Positions 23,677 through 33,957 of a DNA stretch of 64,000 nt are shown one piece after another (position 1 is the stretch's first letter; every line of letters begins with the position of its first letter). A program made the position numbers and the translations under genes. The DNA comes from Aradus depressus (taxonomy: Eukaryota > Arthropoda > Insecta > Hemiptera > Aradidae): assembly GCA_963662175.1 (NCBI GenBank), contig OY759214.1, positions 81,869,515 through 81,933,514 on the forward strand. The letters are read 5' to 3'. The notes beneath the pieces are model-generated. The model was given only the letters and a program-made list of their open reading frames with translations, made no database searches and was not told where the DNA came from.

Positions 23677-23872
23677 ATCGCTTCTCGGCCTTTTGGCTAA
23701 GATCAAAGTGTAGTATCTGTTCTTATCAGCTTAATCTCTGGTACGGATCCTATATGGATCCCTCTTCCGTGATTAAACTTCTTTTTGGAAATCCGATGGG
23801 GTTCATGTGAGCTTGCTCACTCCCCATCACGGGTTGACCTGGCATTGCAGTACCGCCAGGACCGGCCCACCC
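23677..23872 (+). ncRNA. U2: U2 spliceosomal snRNA
   Basis: The sequence starts with the near-invariant U2 5' end (ATCGCTTCTCGGCC) and continues through TTGGCTAAGATCAAAG. The branch-site recognition segment GTGTAGTATCTG is intact. Stem IIa (TATCAG with CTGGTA) pairs through one G-T wobble, and a GGATCC/GGATCC stem follows. The 3' half has the expected GAGCTTGCTC-like loop and ends with GACCTGGCATTGCAGTACC and a CCAGG/CCTGG pairing. Length is about 196 nt (human 188). The Sm site reads CTTTTTGGA, lacking the usual A before the U-run, so this copy could be a variant or an ageing duplicate. No clear proximal sequence element was recognised upstream. Family identity is certain; function of this copy is not. 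Confidence 0.88.
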
Positions 23873-23987
23873 TAAATAATATGAATTAAAAACAATTAAG
23901 TTATTAAGATCAGTCTTCTTACTGGTATATCCTAGATTTTCCTTACGAGAGTTCATGTACTGTCTTTTTTTTTTTTCCATTTATGGA

Positions 23988-24068
23988 TTCGAAAGTAGGA
24001 AAATATGAATTTCGGTGAAAACTCCATATCGAATTTTTGACCGAATACATAACTTCCCCTATACATGG
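23988..24068 (-). repeat. Family C repeat, terminal fragment
   Basis: ACTCCATATCGAATTTTTGA then CATAACTTCCCCTATAC; lies just after the U2 gene. Confidence 0.65.
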
Positions 24069-24200
24069 AGAATCTATAAATCTAAATACTGTGATTGGTC
24101 TGTAATGAGGGATGTTTTTGGAGAAGGGTCATGCTACGTATGGAAAGTTGATTTAGAAAACCGCCCCCTACGTGATCTTACAAATTGAAACTCCAAATAA

Positions 24201-24665
24201 ATGTACAAGTGGGTACATTTTCTCCCTGTACGGACCCATGAATTATTCGACATGGAGTGTGTATGTGTGAAAGTGTGGGGGAGGTTCTATGTGCCAACCT
24301 TTCGACGGTGTCTTCTCCAAAGTCTTCCAGGTTCCAATACCTCGATATGTCACTTTGTACCTTGTTGCTCTGCGCCTGTATTGTACACCTATTATTGTTC
24401 GACAATTGTAACCACTATTGTACTTTCTTCTATTGAACAATTGTTATCTCCAGGATTCACTATTAGATGCGGTTATTTCTGCAGACTGGTCCGTAAAACG
24501 AGCAATTTTCAAGTTCACACTTACGAGCTTCGTTTGAAAGTGCCTTCCAAAGCTAAGAACTCCGGTGATACGGTGAACAGCATCGCTGCCTACCAGGATC
24601 GGCGATTCTGGTTTTCAAATGGACATTTGAATTTGCATCGTTCCCTACATGAACGTTTAAAATAG
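24201..24665 (+). other. 154-codon open frame, probably not a gene
   Basis: The longest open frame in the window. No domain, signal peptide or convincing start context is recognised, and overlapping frames are open on the other strand. It carries several cysteines but no repeated pattern. It lies between the U2 gene and a SINE. I favour chance in a locally GC-richer stretch. Confidence 0.2.
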
Positions 24666-24783
24666 GGTGGCTACAGTCAGTCGCTATCTCAATAGTTATT
24701 GATGAGACGAAATACGAATTTGAAGGGGGAAGGGGGATCTGAACAAAAGTAGTTATCATAAGAATGTTCAGTTATGGCCACAT

Positions 24784-25016
24784 CGGCGCCGGTAGCTCAC
24801 AGGTAACATGCTAGCCTACTGAGCTCAAGATTACGGGTTCGAATCCCGGCTGAGGCCCTTAGATTTTTTATCTTGGAGGTAAGAAAACATTGAGCACGCC
24901 GACCTTTGTATGGGACGTTAAGTAATCCCTATGCGAGTGTGAATAAACCTAGATAGTGGAAATTTAGGACTTAGTAGGCGATATGACATTGTAGTTAAAG
25001 CCCGGGCATGACTCCT
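24784..25016 (+). mobile_element. SINE-1, diverged copy with internal deletions
   Basis: A and B boxes are recognisable (GGTTCGAATCCC intact); the body is shortened and ends GCCCGGGCATGACTC. Confidence 0.8.
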
Positions 25017-25029
25017 ATTAACTTCAAAC

Positions 25030-25195
25030 TATTTTCTAAAGAAATTTTTATACGTTCTATGGTGCGTTGGAACTTTGTTCGTATTGATCCTATCTCAAAT
25101 CTAAAGGCATTTTGACTGATTTTTGGTAAAAGTATATTTTTCTATAAGATTAACCATTTTCAAGTAAATCGAGTTAATAAAAAAAAATCTAATCT
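25030..25195 (+). repeat. Family D repeat, 5' part
   Basis: ATTGATCCTATCTCAAATCT and the AAGATTAACCATTTTCAAGT segment match 10250-10360. Confidence 0.6.
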
Positions 25196-25417
25196 AATGT
25201 TTGTGCTGCTGTAACTTACAATTATGAAATGATTGGTCACACGCCTACTTTTTTCAGTTTCGTCCAACTGATCGTCGTCTAGAATACATGCGGGAGATAC
25301 CCCTCGGCTAGACATCGGTCGAGATAGTTCTAGTGTCTGAAGGACGAGATAAGTCTCCCAGACATCATAGAGTGCCTTCCAAGTGCATCAGAGAACACAG
25401 GACTCAACAGAAATGGT

Positions 25418-25475
25418 GGGTTACTAATATTTATTTCCGTTTAACCATGAAATGGTAATTGGATACGTCATACGA
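25418..25475 (-). repeat. LINE-tail family, terminal fragment
   Basis: TTATTTCCGTTTAACCATG on the plus strand is the complement of the shared 3' end. Confidence 0.55.
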
Positions 25476-25485
25476 TTTTGCACAG

Positions 25486-26104
25486 TTAGTTATTGTGACT
25501 CCGGGCTTTAGTCGCTCTGAAATAATCTGAAATAAATAAATACATTTATTTCCGTTAAACCAATACATGGTAATGAGACGTCAAAATAATTTATACATTA
25601 AGATAGCTTATAAATTAGATTTATAACTACTTGAGTCTAACACATCTATGATTAGTAGTAATAAGAAAACTATTAAAAAAAGTAAAATGAAATTAATAAA
25701 ACTGAACAAATAAATACTTAAAAATAGAGTACAAAAAATATTAATATTATTACATAGATACATTTATATCGATAATTAGATAAGTGTCTTTATCACAACG
25801 ATGATGCGAGATATCGCAGAAAAAAAAAAAAAACAATGTAACTATAATATATAATAAAAAAATAAATTTAGTCAATTATAAAACGAATGAAAAAAAAAAA
25901 GTCTAAATACATAAAGAACATGAGCTCGACTCTACTATGTGAGTACTAAATTTTTTCTCTACCCTAAATTTTTATTCACCTAAGTTAGGGATCTTTAACG
26001 AGTACCTGACATCGTACAGGCTCGGGACCATCGCTTAACGTCTCCTCCGAAGGACGGCTTGCTCAAGGCTTTTTCACCTTCCAGGTAAAAAACCTAAGGG
26101 CCTA
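25486..26104 (-). mobile_element. SINE-1 split by a LINE tail
   Basis: 25486-25522 is the 3' end of the unit (GTTAGTTATTGTGACTC) and 25916-26104 is the rest. The break falls inside one body, and a LINE 3' fragment occupies the gap. The head is missing. Confidence 0.7.
25523..25916 (-). mobile_element. LINE-tail family copy inserted in a SINE-1
   Basis: On the complement it runs ATCTCGCATCATCGTTGTG ... GTATTGGTTTAACGGAAAT. It is uninterrupted, which shows that the jockey fragment in the 13-14.5 kb copy is a secondary insertion. Confidence 0.65.
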
Positions 26105-26177
26105 ATAAAATAAAATGAACTTGTCTTAAAAACTTAATCCTTTATCAAATCGTAATACTTCAATAATTTGTCAGAAA

Positions 26178-26181
<4 letters not shown>

Positions 26182-26249
<68 letters not shown>
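26182..26249. repeat. (AT)n microsatellite
   Basis: About 34 uninterrupted AT units. Confidence 0.95.
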
Positions 26250-26253
<4 letters not shown>

Positions 26254-26790
26254 CCATCTCCCTCCCTGTGTGAGTGCAAATCACGTAATTAATAAAATAA
26301 ATAAAATTGAGATCGAAAAATTATTAAAATTTGAAAATTATTTAAATCGCGACTTTAATTAAACAATGCCTGAATAGCTGAAAGCACTCCCACGGGAAGA
26401 ACGGTTACAAGATCCTAACGGTTAGTTGACATCAGTAATTAACAATAATTAATTACTGTTGTCAACCAGAAGAAGCATGAGTGGGGGGGGAATGAAATGA
26501 ATCAAACCTATAACTTTAACATATTTATTTTAATGAGAACATATTTACAAAACAACAATTGAACATATATAATTTGGCCGTGTGTCTGAAGGACTGAATT
26601 ATAACTTAATTACGAGGTACCTCGATACGATATCCATGGCGAATGACGGCGTGATCACCCTTTCTGGACCTCCCGTAGAAATCGTCTATTCACATAGTCC
26701 CTGAAGATCTGCGTAGTTTCGAGGGCACACCAGAAGTTACACCCCCACTGACTTTGCACCGTCCAAAATCAAAGTGTGTCTCTGCGACTA

Positions 26791-27015
26791 TTTCACATAT
26801 TCAAACTGATATTACTTATAGAAAAGATACGTGGTGATCACCCAAGACATGAACGAAGACTGTTAGTAATTTCACATATTCAAACTAAACTTTACTTATA
26901 GAAAAGATACGTGGTGATCCACCAAGACATGAGCAAAGAAAGTACTTTCACATACTGAAACTAGGCTTTACAAAGAGAGGAACGTGGTGATCCACCAAGA
27001 TATGAGCGAAGAATG
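26791..27015 (+). repeat. Three tandem units of about 76-79 bp
   Basis: TTTCACATATTCAAACT starts units at 26791, 26870 and 26946. Each contains CGTGGTGATCACCAAGACATGA or a close variant followed by AAGA. Flanking DNA (26480-27420) has no recognised coding sequence. Confidence 0.75.
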
Positions 27016-27261
27016 AGTAAAACGGGGAGTGGCTTCCGATATCCGACCGTGGTAGGGGACAGTTCTCGAGACTTGATTCGTCGTCGGACTCCGCCCATTT
27101 TATTTCCAGCCAATCGCATATTACCAATTAACATCTGCCTCTAGTTGTGTGAAAACCTGGAGTAAGAAAAAAAACCTTTACTGCTTATTCCTTATACACC
27201 GGATGTAGACAATTATCTTGGCTTCCTTTCCATTGTGTCTCTATTATTCTTTATTTTCGCT

Positions 27262-27412
27262 CCCAGCGATCGCGATTCTCTCGCAAGCATCGTTGGTTCC
27301 GAGCATTCTCTTCCAAATGCAATTCTCGTTTATTCAACACCACACAACCCATACTTTGCTCCTAGCGATCGCGATCCTCTCATAGACATCGCCAGTTCTG
27401 AGCATTATCTAT
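27262..27412 (+). repeat. Two diverged units of about 100 bp
   Basis: GCTCCCAGCGATCGCGATTC and GCTCCTAGCGATCGCGATCC each begin a stretch containing CATCG and CTGAGCATT. This may be LTR or satellite-like sequence. Confidence 0.55.
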
Positions 27413-27455
27413 AGGGTAGACATGCTACAATATATATATATATATATAAAATTTA

Positions 27456-27640
27456 GGGCGCCGGTAGCACAGCGGTATGAGTGCTTGCTTACTGAGCTCA
27501 AGATCGCGGGTTCGAAAACCGGCTGAGGCCCTTAATTAATATTATCTGGGAGGTAAAATAAATCTAAGCCCGCCGTCCTTCGGATGGAAAGTTAAGCCAT
27601 GGTCCCGAACCTGTACAATGTCAGTACCTGACAACGAGTA
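27456..27640 (+). mobile_element. SINE-1, 5' half
   Basis: Head plus first part of the body, ending near the GTACCTGACAACGAGTACC segment, next to the Tc1 element. Confidence 0.8.
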
Positions 27641-27721
27641 CCTACTTTTTTAAATTTACCTACTTTTTACAAAAATGAAAATACTTTTAAAACTGAAAAG
27701 AAAATTGAAAAATTCCACTGG

Positions 27722-28850
27722 TTTAGTATGCTGGTGGTCTTCAGTAGTGAATGGGGCCTCCTCTTCGTCTTATCACTAGACTTAGGCATCTCCTGGGCAT
27801 GCTGTTTATGAGGTCCAAAACTGCTTCCCGTGGGATGCGTTCCCATTCCTCAATAACAGCCTGTCGAAGCCCTTCAAAATTGTCAGGGGTAACTCCACGA
27901 GCCCTGATCTGCCCTTGAGACGATCCCAAATGTTCTCAATTGGATTAAGGTCTGGTGATTGTGCAGGCCATACCATATGCGTAATTAACTGCTCACGAAA
28001 AAGATTGTTGACCGCTATGGAGCGATGCGGTCGAGCATTGTCATCAGCATAATTGCAATTTTCTCCAATTTCATGAGCTAAAGGCATTACAATAGGCTCA
28101 AGAACCATGTACAAGTACATCTGGCCAGTCATAGTGGTGTTCCCAAAAATCACGAGCAGGATAGGTTGAAATGCAGAAATTCCACCCGAGACTGAAATGA
28201 ACCACCCCCGTAAGCTTCTACGCTGGCCATATTAGCCTCGTCATAGCGCTCATTCGGGCGTCTTTACACTCTGTTGCGTCCATCTGAACTGTGCAAACAT
28301 ACTCAGGTTTCATCGGAGAATATGCAGTTGTTCCACTGGTCAGGAGTCCAGTTTGCATGATCACGAGTCTAATGCAGCCGCCTTAGCTTGTGATCTCAAG
28401 TTAGCCTGGGGAAATTTTTGGTCACCCTGGACCTCAAATTGCGCTCGTGAAGTCTCCTGCGTATTGCGTTGAAATTAATGTACCTGTTGCATGTCTAAGC
28501 TCAGCTTGAAGGATTCTGGCTGTAACAATACGCCTTCTACGAGCTTGGATCACTAAAAATCTGTCTTGAGCTACTGATGTTAGCCGCCCCCCTCTCCCCC
28601 ACGCTTGTATCGCACACTACTAGTATCCAGGAATCTTGTCCTAGCTCGATGGATCACACTAGCACTCACATTGAAACGATTTGCGACTGCACGCATGGAT
28701 TCACCTATGTTTAGCATTCCCATCGCTTGATTAAGTAAGGGATTTGTAACTTAAACGGTTCATTGTGAACAGATTCACTGGTCAGAACAACTTAGAAACT
28801 GTTAATCCACTGATTAAAACATTATACTGTTCAAAAAATAAGAAATTCCA
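27722..28850 (-). mobile_element. Tc1-like transposon pseudogene
   Basis: Minus-strand frames cover most of a Tc1 transposase. They comprise an N-terminal helix-turn-helix region (GESMRAVANRFNVSASVIHR), a middle with several stops, then the catalytic part YADDNARPHRS and SPDLNPIENIWDRLKGR. After a frameshift comes a C-terminal WERIPREAVLDLINSMPRR. A likely right terminus (ACTGTTCAAAAAATAAGAAA) starts near 28826; no matching left terminus was found. Confidence 0.85.
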
Positions 28851-29934
28851 TTATACAATATGACTTAATCCTGCAAGTAACAACAGGACACCAACAGGGT
28901 AAAAGTCCACGCCCTTACATTCTTCACACTGCTAAGGTACAAAGGTAGAATTTTTCCAATTTTTCTTTGTTTTCTCACGCAAGAGGCCTCGTGTTACAAC
29001 AAATGAACACTCACATTGGTTCAAGTTTCGATAAAATGACAAAAAACGAGGTATACTATCGAATTTTTACCTGTTCCACTTCGAGTGTTGAGCAGTGTAT
29101 TATAACAATCGATATTAAATCAAATCTTAGAATTCAAACACATAGTTATAAGTTAAAAAGTAGTATTTAAATAAATAATAAATAATGGAAGATACATAAA
29201 TATCAAATTGATAATACTATAAGTAACCATTTATGTTTTAATGCTTAAAATTTCGAATTACAAGGATTTTTAAAAGCCTAGATTGGAAATGTTCAGAGAG
29301 AGAGGATATGTACTGCAATGTATAAAATTTATACTGTATAATTTTGTTGTTTAATAATAATTAAGTATAATTTAATAAAGTACAATTCTGTTATTTAATA
29401 ACAAAATTATAAGACGTTTTTAAATATAATGTGAAAGTGACTCATAGAAGGAGAAGTGTTCTTAAATGTAGCTTGAGAAGACAGAACACTAATGTCCCGG
29501 GTGTTCCTGCATCGATCCATCGGGATCATAACACAAAGAAGAAAGTGAGTGCGAATTGGAGTAGAGATCTGAAACTGCGGAAGAGATGAGATAGGATTAT
29601 CCGTAGTGTTTCCTAAGCTACCATGGGTCTGTAACAGTATTATACACGGTGCAAGGCTCATGGGCTGGGAACATTCTCAATCCTCACAGCCGACTACCAA
29701 AATCTCTTTGGTCTTGGAACGAATTTTTATAAAACTTGATATATTTAAGTTTATTTTTATTTTTTTATCTATGGCTTCTATATTTAAGTTCGGTTTGGCA
29801 TAAAGATGGTCTAATCGATTTTTCCTGGATTTTTGAAAAGTAATTTTTAAATTTCATATAAATAAAAATAAAACCAATGCTCACATTCTTTGTTCTTACA
29901 TCTTACTCTTCACTTTCGTTCCACTGGGCGGCGT
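28851..29934. other. Unassigned, one palindrome
   Basis: Apart from the palindrome at 29337-29411 nothing is recognised; an 84-codon minus-strand frame at 29407-29661 has no motif. Confidence 0.4.
29337..29411. other. Palindrome of about 75 bp, imperfect
   Basis: ATAATTTTGTTGTTTAATAA pairs with TTATTTAATAACAAAATTAT around a 35-base loop. Confidence 0.55.
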
Positions 29935-30395
29935 GAAACTGTAATCATGACCTTGAAAGTTCCTTTCAGGTAAAAACTGAACATAAATCTACTTATCTCG
30001 AAAACCGGACGACCTGCGAAAAATCGTGTTTCATATAAAATTGTCTTTTAGTTTGTTCTACAACATTTAATTGAAAATAATTTTAATTGGGTCATAAGTA
30101 AAAGCGGTATTTTGTAAAATGTACATAAGTCCTAAAGTAAAAGGGTCTCACTTTTCGTCCGATTTCGGCCGACATCTAATCAGACCTTAGCACATGTGAT
30201 ATCTTCATTTCAAATTTCAAGTTCATAGCTACAATCGTTTGTGCGTTAGAGAGCACCCAACTTTCTAAACACATACAGACATCATTTCAAAATGCTCAAA
30301 ATGTATTAAGGAAATTCACTTTGAAATGTGAACATCCGTTGAAACTTCAATCTCAGAACACAATACTTTCTTATAAAATAACGTAAAAAGAAGAT
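29935..30395 (+). repeat. Family D repeat, long copy
   Basis: Contains AAAACCGGACGACCTGCGAA, ATTTCAAATTTCAAGTTCAT and the ACAATACTTTCTTATAAAAT end. Mirrors 58870-59440 over most of its length. Confidence 0.75.
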
Positions 30396-30674
30396 AGGAA
30401 AGACTTTTCTATTCTGTGCTAAAACAGAATGAATTTTAACTACTTAACTTTAAAATATTTGGTGCGGAAGACCCACAGAGATCTACTTTTGAGTGGAGCC
30501 ACCAGGAGTCGCCACTGATCAGCCCTCCGAGGCCAGAATTTAAAAAAATAATAAAATAAAGAAACTTCTTTTCTGAAATGTTGTCTGTTCCACAGAAAAA
30601 TTACTGTACTTTTTTTATGTAAGGAAAGACATTCAGAAATGTTTGTTGTGGAATCTTCAGAGAACATGAGCTGA

Positions 30675-31010
30675 ATGAACCTAAGAACTACGACAGGGCT
30701 GATCACAGGACAATATAATACATCACATCTCTAGTAGACCTCTGGGCAGGAAATGTGGCGAGGAAAATGAGACTCCGATTCATTTTCTAAGGCAGTGTAA
30801 AACTCTAGAAAGCAAGAGATTTTACCGGTTCGGGTCTGCCATAACAGAACCGAGGCAGGCAATGGAGGTACCCTCCAGCAGTTTTCTGGACTTTATGAAA
30901 GATACAGGGCTACCAGGGACCTACCCTCACAGGACACACAATAGGCCTACTCTGGCAGTGGTAATATCTTCAGCCCACATAATCATAAAAAAGGGGTCCT
31001 TTCTGTGAAG
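30675..31010 (+). pseudogene. Non-LTR retrotransposon ORF2 C-terminal fragment
   Basis: One frame reads LITGQYNTSHL, then CGEENETPIHFLRQCKTLES with a Cys-x-Glu/Asp-Glu-Thr-x-x-His pattern, then RYRFGS-like sequence and SSSFLDFMKDTGLPG. This is the tail after the RNase H domain in R1/LOA/jockey-type LINEs. It stands alone with no upstream reverse transcriptase. Confidence 0.65.
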
Positions 31011-31804
31011 CACATCTGGAGTAGGAAGCGGGGTTTGAGGTTTTCTCCAGACCGGAGATGGTAGTCAACTGATGCAGGCCTCATCAGATCATCATCCTGG
31101 CTGGTACTTCATTACTTAAATTGATATGAGTAGTCTGTTGATCTATAGAAGGGAACATTTGCTTTTTATATGGAGTGTAAAACAATTAGCCAATCAGCGT
31201 CTAGAGATGTTGGGGGAGGGGGGGGGGGGGGGATGCTTTCCCGGCCCGATCCTGGTTGTTACAACTGTGCTCGCTAGAGTTCACCACTGAGGCAGGGCGA
31301 AACCCCACTAAACTTGGTATCAATTGGAGTAATTGGTGGAAGGTGTTAGTTCATTTTTTTTTTGTTTATTAATTCGAACTTATTTTCATAGAGTTAGAAT
31401 TCAATTTAGTACAAAAAAGTCAATAGATAGTGAGGGTTTTATTTAAGAACACATTTAAATAAGAGTTAATTCAGGGACATTTATTGTTAGAAACTGCAAG
31501 AAGGTGTCAACTCAATGATTGAGTTACTTAGCACCTTCTTGCTGTAATATTATTCACAGCTGATTAAAATAACATCTCTTTAGTTAATTTTATCTGATAA
31601 GATTTAATTGTAAGCCTAAAGTTGATGAACTTTTGTTGGTGAGTAATATTTTTGATCAATTTCTTTTTGCACTCCATTAGATATTATTGACAATGCAAGT
31701 ATTTTAATTTTTAAAAAAAAATCTTATGTCGTAATATTTTATGGATTAAATAAGCTCCGATGTATATTTTAAATATTACTTATACTTTTTTAACTGGAGA
31801 CAGC
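31011..31804. other. Unassigned, G-run and hairpin
   Basis: A G-run of about 20 with one interruption lies at 31213-31232; the hairpin at 31497 is listed separately. Confidence 0.4.
31497..31543. other. Short perfect-stem hairpin
   Basis: GCAAGAAGGTG pairs with CACCTTCTTGC and AACTCAA with TTGAGTT, giving a hairpin of about 47 nt. It could be a small regulatory RNA stem or a cruciform; it is shorter than most microRNA precursors. Confidence 0.4.
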
Positions 31805-32056
31805 ATGGAACTTTTGTTTCCTACCGAAGAGCATAATATGGAAGTCCTTCCTTTATGCCACCATGAAGAGCTTTCCATGGACATTTCGCCATTAAAAGGT
31901 AAAAAAAAAACAAGAAAAGTCATCCCCCAATTTCATAAATGGAAACCTAATGAAGCCAAGTTTAGTAGAAATGGAGGAGAAACTTTTGTAAATTCCAAGA
32001 AAAAAGGTAGGTACCTAGTTCCAGCAAAAATTATTATTATTTTCAGCTTTGACTAA
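31805..32056 (+). CDS. Orphan coding exon with a basic W-K-x-N motif
   Basis: An open frame from ATG 31805 begins just after a CAG that could be a splice acceptor. About 40 acidic residues are followed by a basic segment containing KKKTRKVIPQFHKWKPNEAKF, then RNGGETFVNSKKK and a VPAK motif before the stop. Trp-Lys, spaced basic residues, Gly-Glu-Thr-Phe/Tyr-Val and VPxK resemble a short motif I have seen in uncharacterised insect proteins; no function is assigned. A good donor (AAG-GTAGGT) sits at about 32009, so translation may leave the frame there. No other exon of the gene was found nearby, so it may be the 5' end of a gene or a stranded fragment. Confidence 0.35.
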   Translation: MELLFPTEEHNMEVLPLCHHEELSMDISPLKGKKKTRKVIPQFHKWKPNEAKFSRNGGETFVNSKKKGRYLVPAKIIIIFSFD

Positions 32057-32837
32057 CTAAAAATCAATATTTCATAACTATTTTTTTTTTTTTTTTAATA
32101 CATAATGAAAACCAGCCTTCTCTTTAAAAAAAATGTTGGTGTACATACGAAATGAGGTTGACAACCCTCAGGGTTTTACTTTCGAACTGGGTACTAGTGT
32201 ATTCGGGGCGGTACCTCCTGCTGTTAATGGTTCTCTATAGTATCTTTTGTATTCTTAACAGAGCCGATGAACAAACGAAAGCCAGATTGGATATCACATG
32301 ACCATTTTTGGTGGCCCGTTTTCACTCTTCTTGACCACTGTCCAAAGTTAAACCTCATCAATTGGACCACAACCAACCGTTTTACTTAGCCAACTTTGAA
32401 AATTACATTTAAATATATTGATTTGTAACAACGAAAAAAATAATAAAATAAAATTCCATGGATGGGGAACAGGAATAATGTATCCATTCACATCCATGAA
32501 ATTTTAAGTTAATTTATTATCGTTTTGTATTTTAAATATATTAGTTTTATTTTATTTATTCCTATGTTTTTTAAATTATGATCTTTTGAACGTTTGATCT
32601 GACTGCCCGATGATGAAAGCACTTTAGCATAAAATAAATTAATTTGTGAGAAATCTGACAATATTTTTATTTTGCATTTTTGAAATAATCACTTTTCACT
32701 ATATTAACTATATTCACAACAATAGAAAAACGTTTGTAAAAAAAATAAAGAAGATATTGCCAACTTTAATAACTAACATCGAAAGCTCTTAGTTTCAAAG
32801 GGGAATAAGAGATTCCTCTACGTAAACTAGGAAAAAA
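32057..32837. other. Unassigned
   Basis: CCGATGATGAAAGCACTTTAG near 32608 looks like another retroelement terminal region; no coding sequence. Confidence 0.35.
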
Positions 32838-33515
32838 AGTTGTCGGTAAATCACCAGATATATACTTCCTCAGCACGAATTAATCAATTAAATTTTTGCT
32901 TTCCCTCTAAAGTCGATCGACCTTTTAGGCTAAAAGTCAATATTTGACTTACATACCAAATGTTGTGTCAATACATTCATTACATCGGCAGTTATTAGGG
33001 GTTTTAAGTCCTCTTCAGCTGATTTCGCTGAAAATTATTAGATGCCATCCTTATAAGGTTTTGAATTTAAATATAAAATTTCATGTTGACACATGCATTA
33101 CATCGACAGTTATTGGGATTTTTGGGTTGATCGCCCCTCTTCTTCGATTGATTTCGCTAAAAATTAATATGTGTCGTCCTTAGAGAGCTTTGAATTTATA
33201 CATGAAATTTCATGACAATACATTCATTACAATGGCAGTTATTAGAGTTTTTGTGTTAAGCCTCCCCCATAATCCCCCCTCCCCTTTGGCCGATTTGACT
33301 GAAATAAAATGGGGTTTTCCATAGAGGCTTCTGAAAAAACTTATAAAATGTCTTGTGTATTCATTGATTCTATAAGAAGTTATCCTGTTCACAGACAAAA
33401 ACAAATATTTGTTTTTTCATTTTTGAAATCAGAAGCTCGGAAAACATGAAATTTCGTTGAAAACTCCGCATCGAATTTCTGGTAATTACACCACTTCCCC
33501 TATACTTTGTAAAGA
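32838..33515 (-). repeat. Family C repeat, nearly complete
   Basis: Terminal GTCGGTAAATCACCAG at the left, four modules with cores at about 32957, 33080, 33205 and 33345, then the 5' end at CACTTCCCCTATACTTTG. Confidence 0.8.
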
Positions 33516-33691
33516 AAAAAATAAATATCTTCCAATACTACATGACAAAGCTATTAGGTCAACTATTAAAGCGATTTCACAAAAAGACGAAGCTAAGCTA
33601 TTGTATAAGCTATACAACATGCTATGTATAAGAGTACAAAAAATAGTTGTTAAACAAGTTTTGCTTTGATTGTTACATTGTACAGTTCGGA

Positions 33692-33957
33692 GTTCGTCAC
33701 TCTGGTGGGCATGAGCACGACTCTACTGTGGGAGTCCTAAATTTTGCCTATTCTAAATTTTTATTCACCTAGGGTAGGGGTCTTTAACGAGTACCTGACA
33801 GGCTCGGGACCATCGCTTAACGTCCCATCCGAAGGACGGCGTGCTTATGTTTATTTTACCTCCCAAATAAAAAAAACTAAGGGCCTCGGTCGGGTTTCGA
33901 ACCCACGACCTTGAGCTCAGAAGACAAGCACGCATATCACGGAGCTACCGGCGCCCT
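33692..33957 (-). mobile_element. SINE-1, lacking the extreme 3' end
   Basis: Good match from GTCACTCTGGTGGGCATGAG to the head at 33957. Confidence 0.88.

Noticed and set aside
24201..24665. 154-codon frame as a real gene
   Set aside because: No domain, poor start context and open frames on the other strand; listed only as a low-confidence note.
26168..26362. 64-codon frame rich in Tyr-Ile
   Set aside because: Translation of the (AT)n microsatellite.
26791..27015. CRISPR array
   Set aside because: Only three diverged, contiguous units without uniform repeats and unique spacers, in a eukaryotic context.
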